From positions 1 to 64,000 of the forward strand of contig CAZYPV010000007.1 of the NCBI GenBank assembly GCA_964649515.1: a stretch of 64,000 nucleotides of DNA. The letters run 5' to 3'. How positions within the stretch are numbered: position 1 is the first letter of the stretch; each line of letters opens with the position of its first letter. The notes beneath the pieces are model-generated. The model ran no database searches. It had not been told where the DNA came from and saw only the letters and a list, made by a program, of their open reading frames with translations. Source of the stretch: CALKGK01 sp964649515. GTDB lineage: Bacteria > Bacteroidota > Bacteroidia > Flavobacteriales_D > Sanyastnellaceae. The position numbers and the translations under genes were made by a program. Shown in pieces: positions 1-8,464 of this stretch.

Positions 1-183
1 GAAGTAAATACTACCTATGGCCGACTCACTCAATTGGTGGCGGTGAAGTAGGTTGCTATAAGGGAAATACAAAAAAGACTAAAATAGCGCGAAGGCACAT
101 CGACTGTTGCAAAGAATTCATATCTTTAAGTATCTCATGTAGCGAGTTTCATAGCTGCGCTAACGGAGTTATTTCAGATGATC

Positions 184-212
184 AAAAAAAGCCTCGCATT
201 GCGAGGCTTTTT
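184..212. terminator. bidirectional intrinsic terminator after folE
   Basis: A 7-bp GC-rich stem (191-197 with 201-207) with a 3-nt loop is flanked by an A-tract (184-190) and a T-tract (208-212), so it can terminate in both directions. Its T-rich side on the minus strand lies about 35 nt past the folE stop codon. It could also end a plus-strand transcript entering from outside the window. Confidence 0.85.
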
Positions 213-241
213 GATTCAATCCTATTTTGTGAGATGCGGTC

Positions 242-844
242 TTAACTCAACTTCTGGCCAATCAACTTAATAAACTCTTCTCTCGTTTTGTGGTCATTCA
301 TGAACTCACCGGTAAAGGCCGATGAGGTCGTCACACTGTTTTGCTTTTCAACTCCACGCATTTGCATGCAAAGGTGGCGGGCTTCGATAACCACCGCAAC
401 GCCCAAAGGGTTTAAGGTCTCTTGAATGCAATCGCGAATGTCGGTTGTGAGTCTTTCCTGTACTTGAAGTCTTCTGGCAAAAGCATCAACCACACGAGGG
501 ATCTTACTTAGTCCAACAATGTGTCCATTCGGGATATAGGCAATGTGTGCTTTCCCAAAAAAGGGCAATAAGTGATGCTCGCACAAGGAATACAACTCAA
601 TGTCCTTAACAATCACCATTTGATGGTATTCCTCCGCAAACATGGCACTGCGAAGGATGTCGGCAGGCTTTTGTTCATACCCGTTGGTCAAAAACATCAT
701 GGCTTTGGCCGCTCGCATGGGGGTTTTTTCCAATCCTTCTCGCTCAACATCTTCCCCGGTTCCGCTCAAAATGGACTTGTAGTTCTCGGCCAATTTTTCG
801 GCGAGTTCCATGTCGTACTGGTCTATTTTCTTATATCCTGCCAT
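242..844 (-). CDS. folE: GTP cyclohydrolase I (FolE)
   Basis: This 200-residue protein converts GTP to 7,8-dihydroneopterin triphosphate, the first step of folate and pterin synthesis in the cytoplasm. The zinc ligands of the family are visible: Cys88 and His91 in SLCEHHLLPF, and Cys159 in HLCMQMRG. The length is normal for a bacterial enzyme. It starts at ATG, 8 nt after the stop of the upstream pterin-synthase-like gene, so the two form an operon whose products act one after the other. A terminator follows. I see no anomaly. Confidence 0.97.
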   Translation of the reverse strand: MAGYKKIDQYDMELAEKLAENYKSILSGTGEDVEREGLEKTPMRAAKAMMFLTNGYEQKPADILRSAMFAEEYHQMVIVKDIELYSLCEHHLLPFFGKAHIAYIPNGHIVGLSKIPRVVDAFARRLQVQERLTTDIRDCIQETLNPLGVAVVIEARHLCMQMRGVEKQNSVTTSSAFTGEFMNDHKTREEFIKLIGQKLS

Positions 845-852
845 GGTTTTTC

Positions 853-1275
853 TTATTCTTCACCGAAATAATCGGCATAGTTGTTTTCGGTTTCATACAA
901 ACGGATGCCGTGCAAAGTGCAGCCCACTTTCTTGATGGGTTCAAATATCTGGTTCCAAATTTCAATGATGAGTATTTCAGTGCTGGCCATTTTCCCTTTC
1001 ATCCATGGGACGTCCAAATTGAGGTTTTTATGGTCCAGAGGTTCAACTACGTGCTCTTTCAAAATCTGACTCAAGATCTTCAAATCCATGCAATATCCCG
1101 TGTCCGGTGCTGGTTCCCCCTTGATGGTAACGTGGATTTCGTAATTATGTCCGTGCCAATTGGGATTGGCGCATTTGCCAAAAACCTCGTGGTTCTTTTC
1201 ATCGCTCCATTCGTGATTCCACAGTTTATGTGCGGCGTTGAAACGTTCTCTTCTGGTGACGTAAACGGTCTGCAT
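853..1275 (-). CDS. 6-pyruvoyl-tetrahydropterin synthase / QueD family protein
   Basis: This 140-residue protein belongs to the 6-pyruvoyl-tetrahydropterin synthase fold family, which acts on dihydroneopterin triphosphate made by FolE, encoded just downstream. The zinc histidines are His16 (in FNAAH), His41 and His43 (HGH), and the catalytic cysteine is Cys35. The spacing is C-x5-HGH, as in eukaryotic-type PTPS, not the C-x3-HGH of E. coli QueD. The product may therefore be a tetrahydropterin or the queuosine precursor carboxytetrahydropterin; sequence alone does not settle it. It is the first gene of the pair with folE. Confidence 0.88.
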   Translation of the reverse strand: MQTVYVTRRERFNAAHKLWNHEWSDEKNHEVFGKCANPNWHGHNYEIHVTIKGEPAPDTGYCMDLKILSQILKEHVVEPLDHKNLNLDVPWMKGKMASTEILIIEIWNQIFEPIKKVGCTLHGIRLYETENNYADYFGEE

Positions 1276-1324
1276 TTCTGAAAATTTGGGTAAATATACA
1301 GCTTACTACTCTTTCAAATTACAA

Positions 1325-1332
1325 TACCTTTG
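1325..1332 (+). promoter_or_regulatory. putative -7 promoter element of hldD
   Basis: TACCTTTG matches the Bacteroidota -7 consensus TAnnTTTG exactly and lies 34 nt before the hldD ATG at 1367. No clear TTTG -33 box is visible upstream. On the other strand, TATATTTA at 1298-1291 with TTTG at 1318-1315 is a weaker candidate for the divergent pterin operon. Confidence 0.5.
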
Positions 1333-1366
1333 CATCTGTTTTTGTTCGTTCATTAAAGAAAGAAAT

Positions 1367-2332
1367 ATGATTGTTGTTACAGGTGCAGCCGGTTTTATTG
1401 CAAGCGGTTTGGTGCAAAAGCTGAATGAAGAGGGCTTTGTTGACCTCGTTTTGGTAGATGATTTCACCCGCGAAAACCGAAAAGCCAACTACATCGATAA
1501 ACAATACACCACCTTGGTCGATCGAGCAAACTTCATCGAATGGCTTCACGCCAATGAAAATCAAGTGCAGTTCATTTTTCACCTCGGTGCAAGAACGGAT
1601 ACCACGGAATTCGATGAGTCCATATTTGACGAGCTCAACCTCAACTACTCCAAAGCGGTATGGAATGCATGTGTGGAGCACGGCTTGCCTTTGGTTTATG
1701 CTTCAAGCGCGGCCACTTATGGAGATGGGGCCTTGGGCTATGATGATCGGCACGATATTGTGGAGCAACTGAAGCCGCTCAACCCTTATGGCGATTCAAA
1801 GAACGATTTCGATAAATGGGCATTGCAACAAGAAAAGCAACCTTATTTTTGGGCGGGCTTGAAGTTCTTTAATGTTTACGGGCCCAATGAATTTCACAAA
1901 GGGAGAATGGCTTCTGTCGTTTTTCATTCCTTCAATCAGATTCAAGAAAAAGAAGAGGTCAAGCTCTTTCGTTCGCACCGAGAAGACTACAGCGATGGCG
2001 GACAAATGCGGGATTTCGTTTATGTCAAAGATGTGGCCAAGGTGTGCTACTTTCTCATGCACCACCGAAAAGATTCTGGCTTGTACAACTTGGGTTCAGG
2101 AAAAGCACGAACGTTCAAAGATTTGGCCACGGCCACTTTCCAGGCTTTAGAAAAAGAGCCGAAAATCAACTTCATCGATACCCCAATCGATATTAGAGAT
2201 AAGTACCAATATTTCACTGAGGCCAACATGAATAAGCTGCTGAATATTGGCTACGATCAAGGTTTTCATAGCTTAGAAGAGGGAGTGAACGATTACGTTA
2301 AAAATCATCTTCTCCCGGGGCGCTATTGGTAA
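1367..2332 (+). CDS. hldD: ADP-glyceromanno-heptose 6-epimerase
   Basis: This 321-residue short-chain dehydrogenase/reductase epimerises ADP-D-glycero-D-manno-heptose to the L-glycero form used in the inner core of lipopolysaccharide. It has an N-terminal Rossmann glycine motif (GAAGFIAS, residues 6-13, with the last Gly replaced by Ala) and the YxxxK catalytic pair Tyr141/Lys145 in PYGDSK, preceded by YASSAATYG. I start at ATG 1367 because the protein then begins at the family's usual MIVVTG; the frame is open 27 codons further to a TTG. Its 3' end overlaps a convergent membrane-protein gene by 35 nt. Confidence 0.95.
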   Translation: MIVVTGAAGFIASGLVQKLNEEGFVDLVLVDDFTRENRKANYIDKQYTTLVDRANFIEWLHANENQVQFIFHLGARTDTTEFDESIFDELNLNYSKAVWNACVEHGLPLVYASSAATYGDGALGYDDRHDIVEQLKPLNPYGDSKNDFDKWALQQEKQPYFWAGLKFFNVYGPNEFHKGRMASVVFHSFNQIQEKEEVKLFRSHREDYSDGGQMRDFVYVKDVAKVCYFLMHHRKDSGLYNLGSGKARTFKDLATATFQALEKEPKINFIDTPIDIRDKYQYFTEANMNKLLNIGYDQGFHSLEEGVNDYVKNHLLPGRYW

Positions 2333-2585
2333 GTGCGTCTTGATCGAGCAATTGCTCCCGCTCAAGGGATTTTTTCTTCTGGCTGAAGGCGTGAATGCTG
2401 GCCCACAATAAATAGCCAAAACTCAATACAAAGGGGGACATCCCGATGAGTAAACCACTGAGATTTTTGAAGGCTTCCATTCCCGAATAAACAAGGTAAA
2501 GACGAAGATACAGTTGCTGACCGAAAATGAACAAAACCAGCAAGTTACTGATCAACAAAAAGAGCAAAACTTTGCTTCGGTTCAC
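2298..2585 (-). CDS. small two-helix membrane protein of unknown function
   Basis: This 95-residue protein has two hydrophobic segments (about residues 6-22 and 43-63), a Lys-rich stretch after the second, and an acidic tail ending EDDF. I do not recognise a family. The start is a GTG whose GTGA overlaps the stop codon of the MerR gene, so translation is probably coupled to that regulator. The 3' end overlaps hldD on the opposite strand. It may be a membrane partner of the regulator or the peptidase upstream, but nothing in the sequence proves it. Confidence 0.6.
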   Translation of the reverse strand: MNRSKVLLFLLISNLLVLFIFGQQLYLRLYLVYSGMEAFKNLSGLLIGMSPFVLSFGYLLWASIHAFSQKKKSLEREQLLDQDALTNSAPGEDDF

Positions 2586-2917
2586 AGTTGTTCTTTCAAT
2601 TCGAGAAGAAATGCTTTGATTTTACCGAGTTTGGCCACCACTTCTGCTTCGGAGGCAGCTTGCTCACCATGGTGTTTCATGTGGTTTCGTGCACCATCAA
2701 GGGTAAACCCTCTTTCCTTCACGAGGTGGTAAATCACCTTCAAATTTTCCATGTCCCTCAAGGTAAACATGCGATTGCCTTTCCGGTTCTTCTTGGGTTT
2801 GATCACGTCAAATTCTTTCTCCCAAAAACGAATGGTAGAGGCATTCACTTCAAAGATTTTGGCAACCTCTGAGATGCTGTAGTATTGCTTCTCTATTTCT
2901 TTTTCCTTGTAAGGCAT
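2582..2917 (-). CDS. MerR family transcriptional regulator
   Basis: This 111-residue protein has a MerR-type winged helix-turn-helix at its N-terminus (YYSISEVAKIFEVNASTIRFWEKEF, in two pieces about residues 12-25 and 26-36, then RxFxLRDxE). The remainder is a short helical segment with no cysteine cluster, so it is not a metal sensor of the classic type. It lies 34 nt downstream of the M23 peptidase gene on the same strand and overlaps the next gene by GTGA, suggesting a three-gene unit. The target genes are unknown. Confidence 0.9.
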   Translation of the reverse strand: MPYKEKEIEKQYYSISEVAKIFEVNASTIRFWEKEFDVIKPKKNRKGNRMFTLRDMENLKVIYHLVKERGFTLDGARNHMKHHGEQAASEAEVVAKLGKIKAFLLELKEQL

Positions 2918-2951
2918 TTCTTCGTGAAGAAAGTTAAGTTTTTAAACCCAC

Positions 2952-3923
2952 TTAATCAAAGCTCTGATTGGCTGCATTGGATTGTTCCAACATGGCCTCG
3001 TACTGTTCAGGCGATAAATCGTTGAAATAAAAATAGGCGGGGTTCACTTTTTGACCGTCCTTGATCACTTCATAATGGAGATGTGGGCCAACGGATTTAC
3101 CGGTGTTTCCAATGAGACCAATAACTTCACCGCGTTTTACTTTCTGACCTTCCCTCACTTTGATTTGGCTCATGTGTCCGTAAAGTGTTTCATAACCAAA
3201 GCCGTGTTTAATGATCACGTTCTTCCCGTAACCGCTCTGTTTGCGTTCAACCCGAACAACAATCCCATCTCCAGTGGCAAAGATTTCAGTGCCCGTGGGA
3301 GCGGTAAAGTCCATGCCCCAGTGCATTTTTCTAACTTTATATATGGGATCAATCCGCCACCCATATCCAGAGGCTACTCGCTTGAGGTCTTCATTCCTCA
3401 CGGGTTGAATGGCGGGAATGGAAGCGAGCATTTCCGCTTTTGATTTGGCAATTTCGAAGAGCTCTTCGAAGGATTTGCTCTGCGATACGAGCTGTCTTTC
3501 CAATTCAGATACCCGCTTTTGAGCTTCAATAATGAGTTCTGAGTTTTCGTATCCTTCGTATTCCTGATAGCGGTCGGCACCACCAATTCCCGGTTTCCTG
3601 AGGTGCTCGGGATAAGGTTCTGCACCAAAAATGTTTCGGTAAATTTCATCGTCCCGCTCGGCAATGTTGTCCAAAACCACCGCCATTTGATTCAATTCCT
3701 GATTCAAGTCGTTCACTTGCTCTCGCAGAAAACGATTTTCCCTTTGGGCGTCGAGAAGTTTCGGACTCTCAAAGAACTGGTCGAAAGTAAAGATGCTCAC
3801 CAGGGCTACCACCGCAATAAAAGCAGCCACTTTTAACGTCCACCCAGCATAATCCTTAAAGGTGTAAGGGACTTTCTCATAGACGAGACGACTGGGGTTG
3901 TATCTGTAGCGGTAACGAGCCAT
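2952..3923 (-). CDS. membrane-anchored M23 family peptidase (LytM-type)
   Basis: This 323-residue envelope protein has a short cytoplasmic N-terminus, one transmembrane helix (about 29-47), coiled-coil regions (about 55-90 and 130-165) and a C-terminal M23 domain (about 185-300). The zinc and catalytic residues are intact: His201 and Asp205 in HWGMD, His250 in LYGH, and His281/His283 in HLH. It should therefore be an active cell-wall endopeptidase, not a degenerate activator. It is transcribed away from alaS. This layout (TM, coiled coil, LytM) is common for Bacteroidota peptidoglycan hydrolases used in growth or division. Confidence 0.93.
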   Translation of the reverse strand: MARYRYRYNPSRLVYEKVPYTFKDYAGWTLKVAAFIAVVALVSIFTFDQFFESPKLLDAQRENRFLREQVNDLNQELNQMAVVLDNIAERDDEIYRNIFGAEPYPEHLRKPGIGGADRYQEYEGYENSELIIEAQKRVSELERQLVSQSKSFEELFEIAKSKAEMLASIPAIQPVRNEDLKRVASGYGWRIDPIYKVRKMHWGMDFTAPTGTEIFATGDGIVVRVERKQSGYGKNVIIKHGFGYETLYGHMSQIKVREGQKVKRGEVIGLIGNTGKSVGPHLHYEVIKDGQKVNPAYFYFNDLSPEQYEAMLEQSNAANQSFD

Positions 3924-3939
3924 GAACTATTGCATTAGG

Positions 3940-3972
3940 TTGCGCGAAAGTACCCAAAATCACGTACTTTTG
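3940..3972 (+). promoter_or_regulatory. putative alaS promoter
   Basis: TACTTTTG at 3965-3972 matches TAnnTTTG exactly. A TTG at 3940-3942 could be the -33 box, with a rather long 22-nt spacer. The alaS ATG is 64 nt downstream, giving a leader of roughly 55-60 nt. Confidence 0.5.
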
Positions 3973-4036
3973 CAATCACTAAAACGCAGGGTACGGGGCT
4001 TTAACAGGTCTTAACGCGTATCCAAAAGGCATTATT

Positions 4037-6643
4037 ATGACATCGAAAGAAATTAGACGCGTATTTCTCGACTTCTTCAAGTCCAAAGAGCATGAATTGG
4101 TTACTTCTGCACCAATGGTGATCAAAGACGATCCTACGCTCATGTTCACCAACGCGGGGATGAACCAGTTCAAAGACCTCTTTCTTGGTAATTCCGAGAT
4201 CACATATAAACGTGCTGCGAATTCTCAAAAATGCCTTCGCGTTTCAGGAAAACACAATGACTTGGAAGAGGTGGGAGTAGATACTTACCACCACACGATG
4301 TTTGAAATGCTTGGAAACTGGTCTTTTGGCGACTATTTCAAAGAAGAGGCCATTGAATGGGCATGGGAACTGCTTACGGAGCGCTACAACATCAAAAAGG
4401 ACGATCTCTACATCACCATTTTTGAGGGCGATGAAGAAGATGGCTTGAAGGAAGATGAAGAGGCAAAAGAGATTTGGAAAAAATTAGTGGCAGAAGACCA
4501 TATCCTTGCGTGTGATAAAAAAGACAATTTCTGGGAAATGGGGGAGACGGGGCCTTGTGGACCGTGTTCTGAAATTCATATCGACTTGCGGGATGAGGCG
4601 GAAAAAGCCAAAATTCCTGGGAGAGAATTGGTCAACAAAGACCACCCACAAGTGATCGAGATTTGGAATTTGGTGTTCATGCAATACATGCGCATGGCCG
4701 ATCGCTCCCTAAAAACACTCCCCGCCCAGCACATCGATACGGGAATGGGTTTTGAGCGTTTGGCTGTAGTTCTTCAAAACAAACAATCCAATTATGACAC
4801 CGATGTCTTTACTCCGCTCATTGAGGCCATTGTAAAGCGCAGTGGTGTGACCTATCAACGAGGAGATTCCAAACAAGATGTGGCCATTCGAGTCATTTCC
4901 GATCACGTTAGGGCTGTCGCATTTTCGATTGCCGATGGTCAGCTTCCTTCCAACACGGGAGCTGGATACGTCATCCGAAGAATCCTGAGAAGAGCCATTC
5001 GTTATGCATTCAGCTTTCTAGAGATGAAAGAAGCTTTCATTTACGAGCTGGTGGATATTCTCGAGCTTCAATTGGGAGAGGCTTTCCCCGAAATGAGCAA
5101 ACAGAAGGATTTGATCAAAAAGGTGATCAAAGAAGAAGAGGAAAACTTCCTGCGAACCTTGGATAAAGGGATCCAGCGGATCAATGATCACATCGCCGGA
5201 ATGAAGGGCGAGGTGATTGATGGTGCTGTGGTTTTTGAATTGTATGATACCTATGGCTTTTCCGACGATTTGACTTCCCTCATTGCCGGTGAAGCCAATA
5301 AGAAGGTGGACTTAGAGGGCTTCCGAAAGCACCTTCAAGAACAAAAAGAGCGCTCCCGAGCTGCAGGTAAGGTAGAAACGGATGATTGGGTAGTGATTGC
5401 AGATGACGATGAAACGGAATTTGTAGGCTACGATCGACTTGAAGCGGAGGTACGCATCACCAAATACCGAAAGGTGAAGGCCAAAGGTAAATCGGGCTAT
5501 CAATTGGTGTTGAATCTTACTCCTTTTTACCCCGAAGGCGGTGGCCAACTTGGAGATGCTGGAGTCCTTGTTTCTGCCAATGAGCGAATTGCGATCACCA
5601 CCACAAAGAAGGAAAACAATTTGATTGTGCATTACACGGAGCATTGTCCGGAAAATCCAAAAGCGGTTTTCAAAGCGCAGGTGGACGGATCGAAGAGAAG
5701 TTCTTCTGCCCGAAATCACTCTGCTACTCACCTTCTGCACGAGGCCTTGCGTTCGGTATTGGGAGATCACGTTGAGCAAAAGGGTTCACTGGTGTCTCCC
5801 GATTATTTGCGTTTTGATTTCTCCCATTTTTCGAAAATGAAGCCAGAGGAGATCAAGGAGGTGGAGAACCGAGTAAATGCGGCCATTTTAAAGAATCTTC
5901 CTTTGCAGGAGAAGAGAAACACCCCCATTTCAGAGGCGCAAGATATGGGTGCACTGATGCTTTTTGGCGAAAAATATGGAGATACCGTTCGCGTTATTCA
6001 GTTCGGTTCGTCCATCGAACTTTGCGGGGGAACACATGTGAGCGGAACCGGAGAAATTGGTCCTTTCCGTATCTTGAGTGAAGGGGCAGTGGCTGCTGGG
6101 GTGCGACGTGTTGAGGCCATCTCGGGAGAGCGTTCCATGAAGGTGATTCAAGAAGATCGGGCGCTCATTCAAGAGCTGACGGCCAAAACAAAGCAACAAG
6201 ATGTATTGAAGGCGGTGAATGACCTTCAAGAAAAAAATGCCCTGCTCGAAAAAGAACTGGCTGCGTTTAAAAAGGCGGCAGCAAAAGACATCAAGTCACA
6301 AATCAAACAAGAGATTCAGGAGGTCAATGGGGTTCCTTTCTTGGCCAAGCGGGTAGATTTGGATGCGGCAGAGATCAAAGACATGGCTTTTGAGCTTAAG
6401 GGAGAATGTGAGTCGCTATTTGCCGTTTTTGGCACGGAGAAAGATGGAAAAGCGCTGATTGCTTGCTTGGTGACCGAAGACCTTGTAAATGCCAAATCCT
6501 TGCATGCGGGAAATGTGGTGAAAGAATTGGCCAAGCACATTCAAGGTGGAGGCGGTGGCCAAGCTTTCTTTGCCACGGCAGGAGGTAAAAATCCGGCGGG
6601 CTTGGATGAGGCCATAAAAAATGCGCTTAACTTCATCAGCTAA
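4037..6643 (+). CDS. alaS: alanine--tRNA ligase
   Basis: This 868-residue class II aminoacyl-tRNA synthetase charges tRNA-Ala in the cytoplasm. The order is catalytic domain (about 1-240), tRNA-recognition helices, the editing domain with its metal ligands His561/His565 (HSATH) and Cys663/His667 (CGGTH), a coiled coil, and a C-terminal C-Ala domain ending in a glycine-rich GGGGGQ motif. The length is normal. The stop codon lies inside the downstream arm of a terminator hairpin. It is a stand-alone gene with its own promoter. Confidence 0.98.
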   Translation: MTSKEIRRVFLDFFKSKEHELVTSAPMVIKDDPTLMFTNAGMNQFKDLFLGNSEITYKRAANSQKCLRVSGKHNDLEEVGVDTYHHTMFEMLGNWSFGDYFKEEAIEWAWELLTERYNIKKDDLYITIFEGDEEDGLKEDEEAKEIWKKLVAEDHILACDKKDNFWEMGETGPCGPCSEIHIDLRDEAEKAKIPGRELVNKDHPQVIEIWNLVFMQYMRMADRSLKTLPAQHIDTGMGFERLAVVLQNKQSNYDTDVFTPLIEAIVKRSGVTYQRGDSKQDVAIRVISDHVRAVAFSIADGQLPSNTGAGYVIRRILRRAIRYAFSFLEMKEAFIYELVDILELQLGEAFPEMSKQKDLIKKVIKEEEENFLRTLDKGIQRINDHIAGMKGEVIDGAVVFELYDTYGFSDDLTSLIAGEANKKVDLEGFRKHLQEQKERSRAAGKVETDDWVVIADDDETEFVGYDRLEAEVRITKYRKVKAKGKSGYQLVLNLTPFYPEGGGQLGDAGVLVSANERIAITTTKKENNLIVHYTEHCPENPKAVFKAQVDGSKRSSSARNHSATHLLHEALRSVLGDHVEQKGSLVSPDYLRFDFSHFSKMKPEEIKEVENRVNAAILKNLPLQEKRNTPISEAQDMGALMLFGEKYGDTVRVIQFGSSIELCGGTHVSGTGEIGPFRILSEGAVAAGVRRVEAISGERSMKVIQEDRALIQELTAKTKQQDVLKAVNDLQEKNALLEKELAAFKKAAAKDIKSQIKQEIQEVNGVPFLAKRVDLDAAEIKDMAFELKGECESLFAVFGTEKDGKALIACLVTEDLVNAKSLHAGNVVKELAKHIQGGGGGQAFFATAGGKNPAGLDEAIKNALNFIS

Positions 6644-6652
6644 GCGCATTTT
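6618..6652. terminator. terminator hairpin overlapping the alaS stop codon
   Basis: A perfect 12-bp inverted repeat pairs 6618-6629 with 6641-6652 around an 11-nt loop. The alaS TAA stop (6641-6643) begins the second arm. The plus strand ends in a short T-run, while the minus strand has six Ts after the stem (opposite 6616-6621), so the hairpin may also end transcription of the minus-strand gene at 6721. Confidence 0.75.
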
Positions 6653-6720
6653 CTAAAAGGGTGTAATTAGAAGCAGGTTAAGGATCTGCCGTTCACTACA
6701 AGGAAAGTATAGTTTTGGTT

Positions 6721-7146
6721 TTAGTGTGCAAACTGTGCGGCTCTGGCTTTGATTTGATCAATGCTCTGTCCGTAAACCGGACCGTGATAGATCTCATTGT
6801 AAGCAAGCGCCATATTGAAAACGTAGAGAATGTTGAGTAGCACTACGAGGATGTAATCCACCATGCTTGTTTTCCCAAAACTCTGTGCGAGTTCAATCAG
6901 GACTTTGAATCCGAAGAAGATGTTGAATAATGGAATGAAGAAGAAAAAGGCATGCCATTTCGGTCTTCCAACAATATTCATAGTAATTACCAAGTCCCAT
7001 ACAGGAACAATGGATGCAACGCCCGGTTGATTGCACTTCACAAACAAACGCCATTTGGCAACGGCGCCAATGAGAAGAAAGAGAAAGATCAGGAAGTAGA
7101 TTCCGATTCCTCCGTCTGAATTGTTCAATAGATTTTCCATAATCAT
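6721..7146 (-). CDS. small membrane protein, DUF5684-like
   Basis: This 141-residue protein has about three to four hydrophobic helices (near 13-31, 64-82 and 92-115) and the pattern KPGxxSIVPVWD (here CNQPGVASIVPVWD) followed by GRPKWHAFFFFIP. This resembles the small membrane domain called DUF5684, also found N-terminal to signal peptidase I in this phylum. No catalytic residues are visible, and its role is unknown. Two ATGs (7146 and 7140) are possible starts. It lies between alaS and the response regulator with no close partner. Confidence 0.7.
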   Translation of the reverse strand: MIMENLLNNSDGGIGIYFLIFLFLLIGAVAKWRLFVKCNQPGVASIVPVWDLVITMNIVGRPKWHAFFFFIPLFNIFFGFKVLIELAQSFGKTSMVDYILVVLLNILYVFNMALAYNEIYHGPVYGQSIDQIKARAAQFAH

Positions 7147-7262
7147 GATGTTTTTAAGCCGTTCTTAAAAGTTGCGTCTCACTATAAAGACGGATGCTTT
7201 TGCCCACGGTTGCCTCTTTTCAAAAAAGGTTTCAAAAAAACAGGGGAAAATGATGTAGGAAT

Positions 7263-8453
7263 CTAGGCGATGTTCAAGTGGGCATATTTTTTCACTTCGG
7301 CAGCAGTGATGTTTTTGGGGCAAAGAATGATGAGCCGTTCAATCACATTGCGTAATTCGCGGATGTTTCCGGTCCATTGCCCTTTCTGTAACTCCTTGAT
7401 TGCTGCGCTTTCAATTTCTTTAATCGGAGCGCCATATTCTTCGCAGATCAAGCTAATAAAGTGCTTGGCGAGCAGTTCGATGTCATCAATACGTTCCTTA
7501 AGAGCAGGGACGTGAATGGGAATAACACTCAATCGATGATAGAGGTCTTCCCGAAAATTACCTTCCTCAATTTCTTTACGAAGGTCCTTATTGGTTGCTG
7601 CAAAGATCCGCACGTTCACTTTGATGTCTTTGTCTCCACCAACTCGAGTGATTCGATTTTCTTGTAAAGCGCGAAGCACTTTTGCTTGGGCTGATGGACT
7701 CATGTCTCCAATTTCATCCAAAAACAAGGTTCCTCCATCGGCTTGTTCGAACTTTCCTTTCCGTTGCTTAATGGCACTGGTGAATGCCCCTTTTTCATGA
7801 CCAAAGAGTTCGCTCTCGATAAGCTCAGACGGGATGGCAGCGCAATTCACTTCAATGAAGGGCATTTTAGCGCGTTCACTTTTTTCGTGGAGCTGACGGG
7901 CCACCAGTTCTTTACCAGAACCATTTCCCCCAGTAATTAATACTCGTGCATCGGTGGGCGCAACGGTATCAATCAGTTTCTTGATTTCTAAAATGGCTGG
8001 AGATTCTCCAATGATGTTGGACCCCAATGCTTTATTGATCTTGCGCTTCAATACTTTGGTTTCTTCCACCAAGGTTTTTTGATCGCTCGCATTCCGAAGT
8101 GTCACCAAAATGCGGTTGAGATCGAGGGGCTTTTCAATGAAGTCGTATGCTCCTTTTTTCAAAGCTTCTACCGCGGTTTCTACCGTTCCATGACCCGAGA
8201 TCATGATGACAGGAGCGTCCACTTCAGCCAACTTGAGTTTTTCCAAAACTTCCAAGCCGTCCATTTTCGGCATCTTGATGTCGCAAAAGATGATGTCATA
8301 AGCAGTGTCCATGGCTTTCTTCAAGCCAACACTTCCGTCTTCTGCTTCATCTACTTGATAGTCTTCGTATTCTAAGATTTCTTTGAGGGTACTGCGGATG
8401 GCAGCTTCATCGTCAATGATCAATATCTGTGGCATGGATTTCTTTTTCGACAT
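7263..8453 (-). CDS. NtrC-family sigma-54 response regulator without a DNA-binding domain
   Basis: This 396-residue protein has a receiver domain (phosphoacceptor Asp58, acidic pocket DDE at 14-16, Ser86, Lys108) and an AAA+ sigma-54 activator domain with Walker A GGNGSGKE (175-182), GAFTSA (222-227, family consensus GAFTGA), Walker B LFLDEIG (243-249) and REDLYHRL (301-308). It stops shortly after the NIRELRN motif and lacks the Fis-type helix-turn-helix that would normally follow. It would therefore activate sigma-54 RNA polymerase from solution or through a partner. It lies 11 nt after the Ppx/GppA gene in the same run; no histidine kinase is adjacent. Confidence 0.93.
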   Translation of the reverse strand: MSKKKSMPQILIIDDEAAIRSTLKEILEYEDYQVDEAEDGSVGLKKAMDTAYDIIFCDIKMPKMDGLEVLEKLKLAEVDAPVIMISGHGTVETAVEALKKGAYDFIEKPLDLNRILVTLRNASDQKTLVEETKVLKRKINKALGSNIIGESPAILEIKKLIDTVAPTDARVLITGGNGSGKELVARQLHEKSERAKMPFIEVNCAAIPSELIESELFGHEKGAFTSAIKQRKGKFEQADGGTLFLDEIGDMSPSAQAKVLRALQENRITRVGGDKDIKVNVRIFAATNKDLRKEIEEGNFREDLYHRLSVIPIHVPALKERIDDIELLAKHFISLICEEYGAPIKEIESAAIKELQKGQWTGNIRELRNVIERLIILCPKNITAAEVKKYAHLNIA

Positions 8454-8464
8454 GGTATCAAGTA

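Noticed and set aside
1..180. A short open frame ending at 51 and another open from 3 to 245 on the plus strand at the left edge
   Set aside because: The first gives only 16 residues with no recognisable family; the second reads through the terminator hairpin and has no start codon. Neither can be supported. I see no RNA gene here.
7154..7262. Possible terminator with A/T-rich stem downstream of the response regulator
   Set aside because: The stem around 7214-7230 is short and interrupted; I could not draw a stable hairpin with a T-tract.
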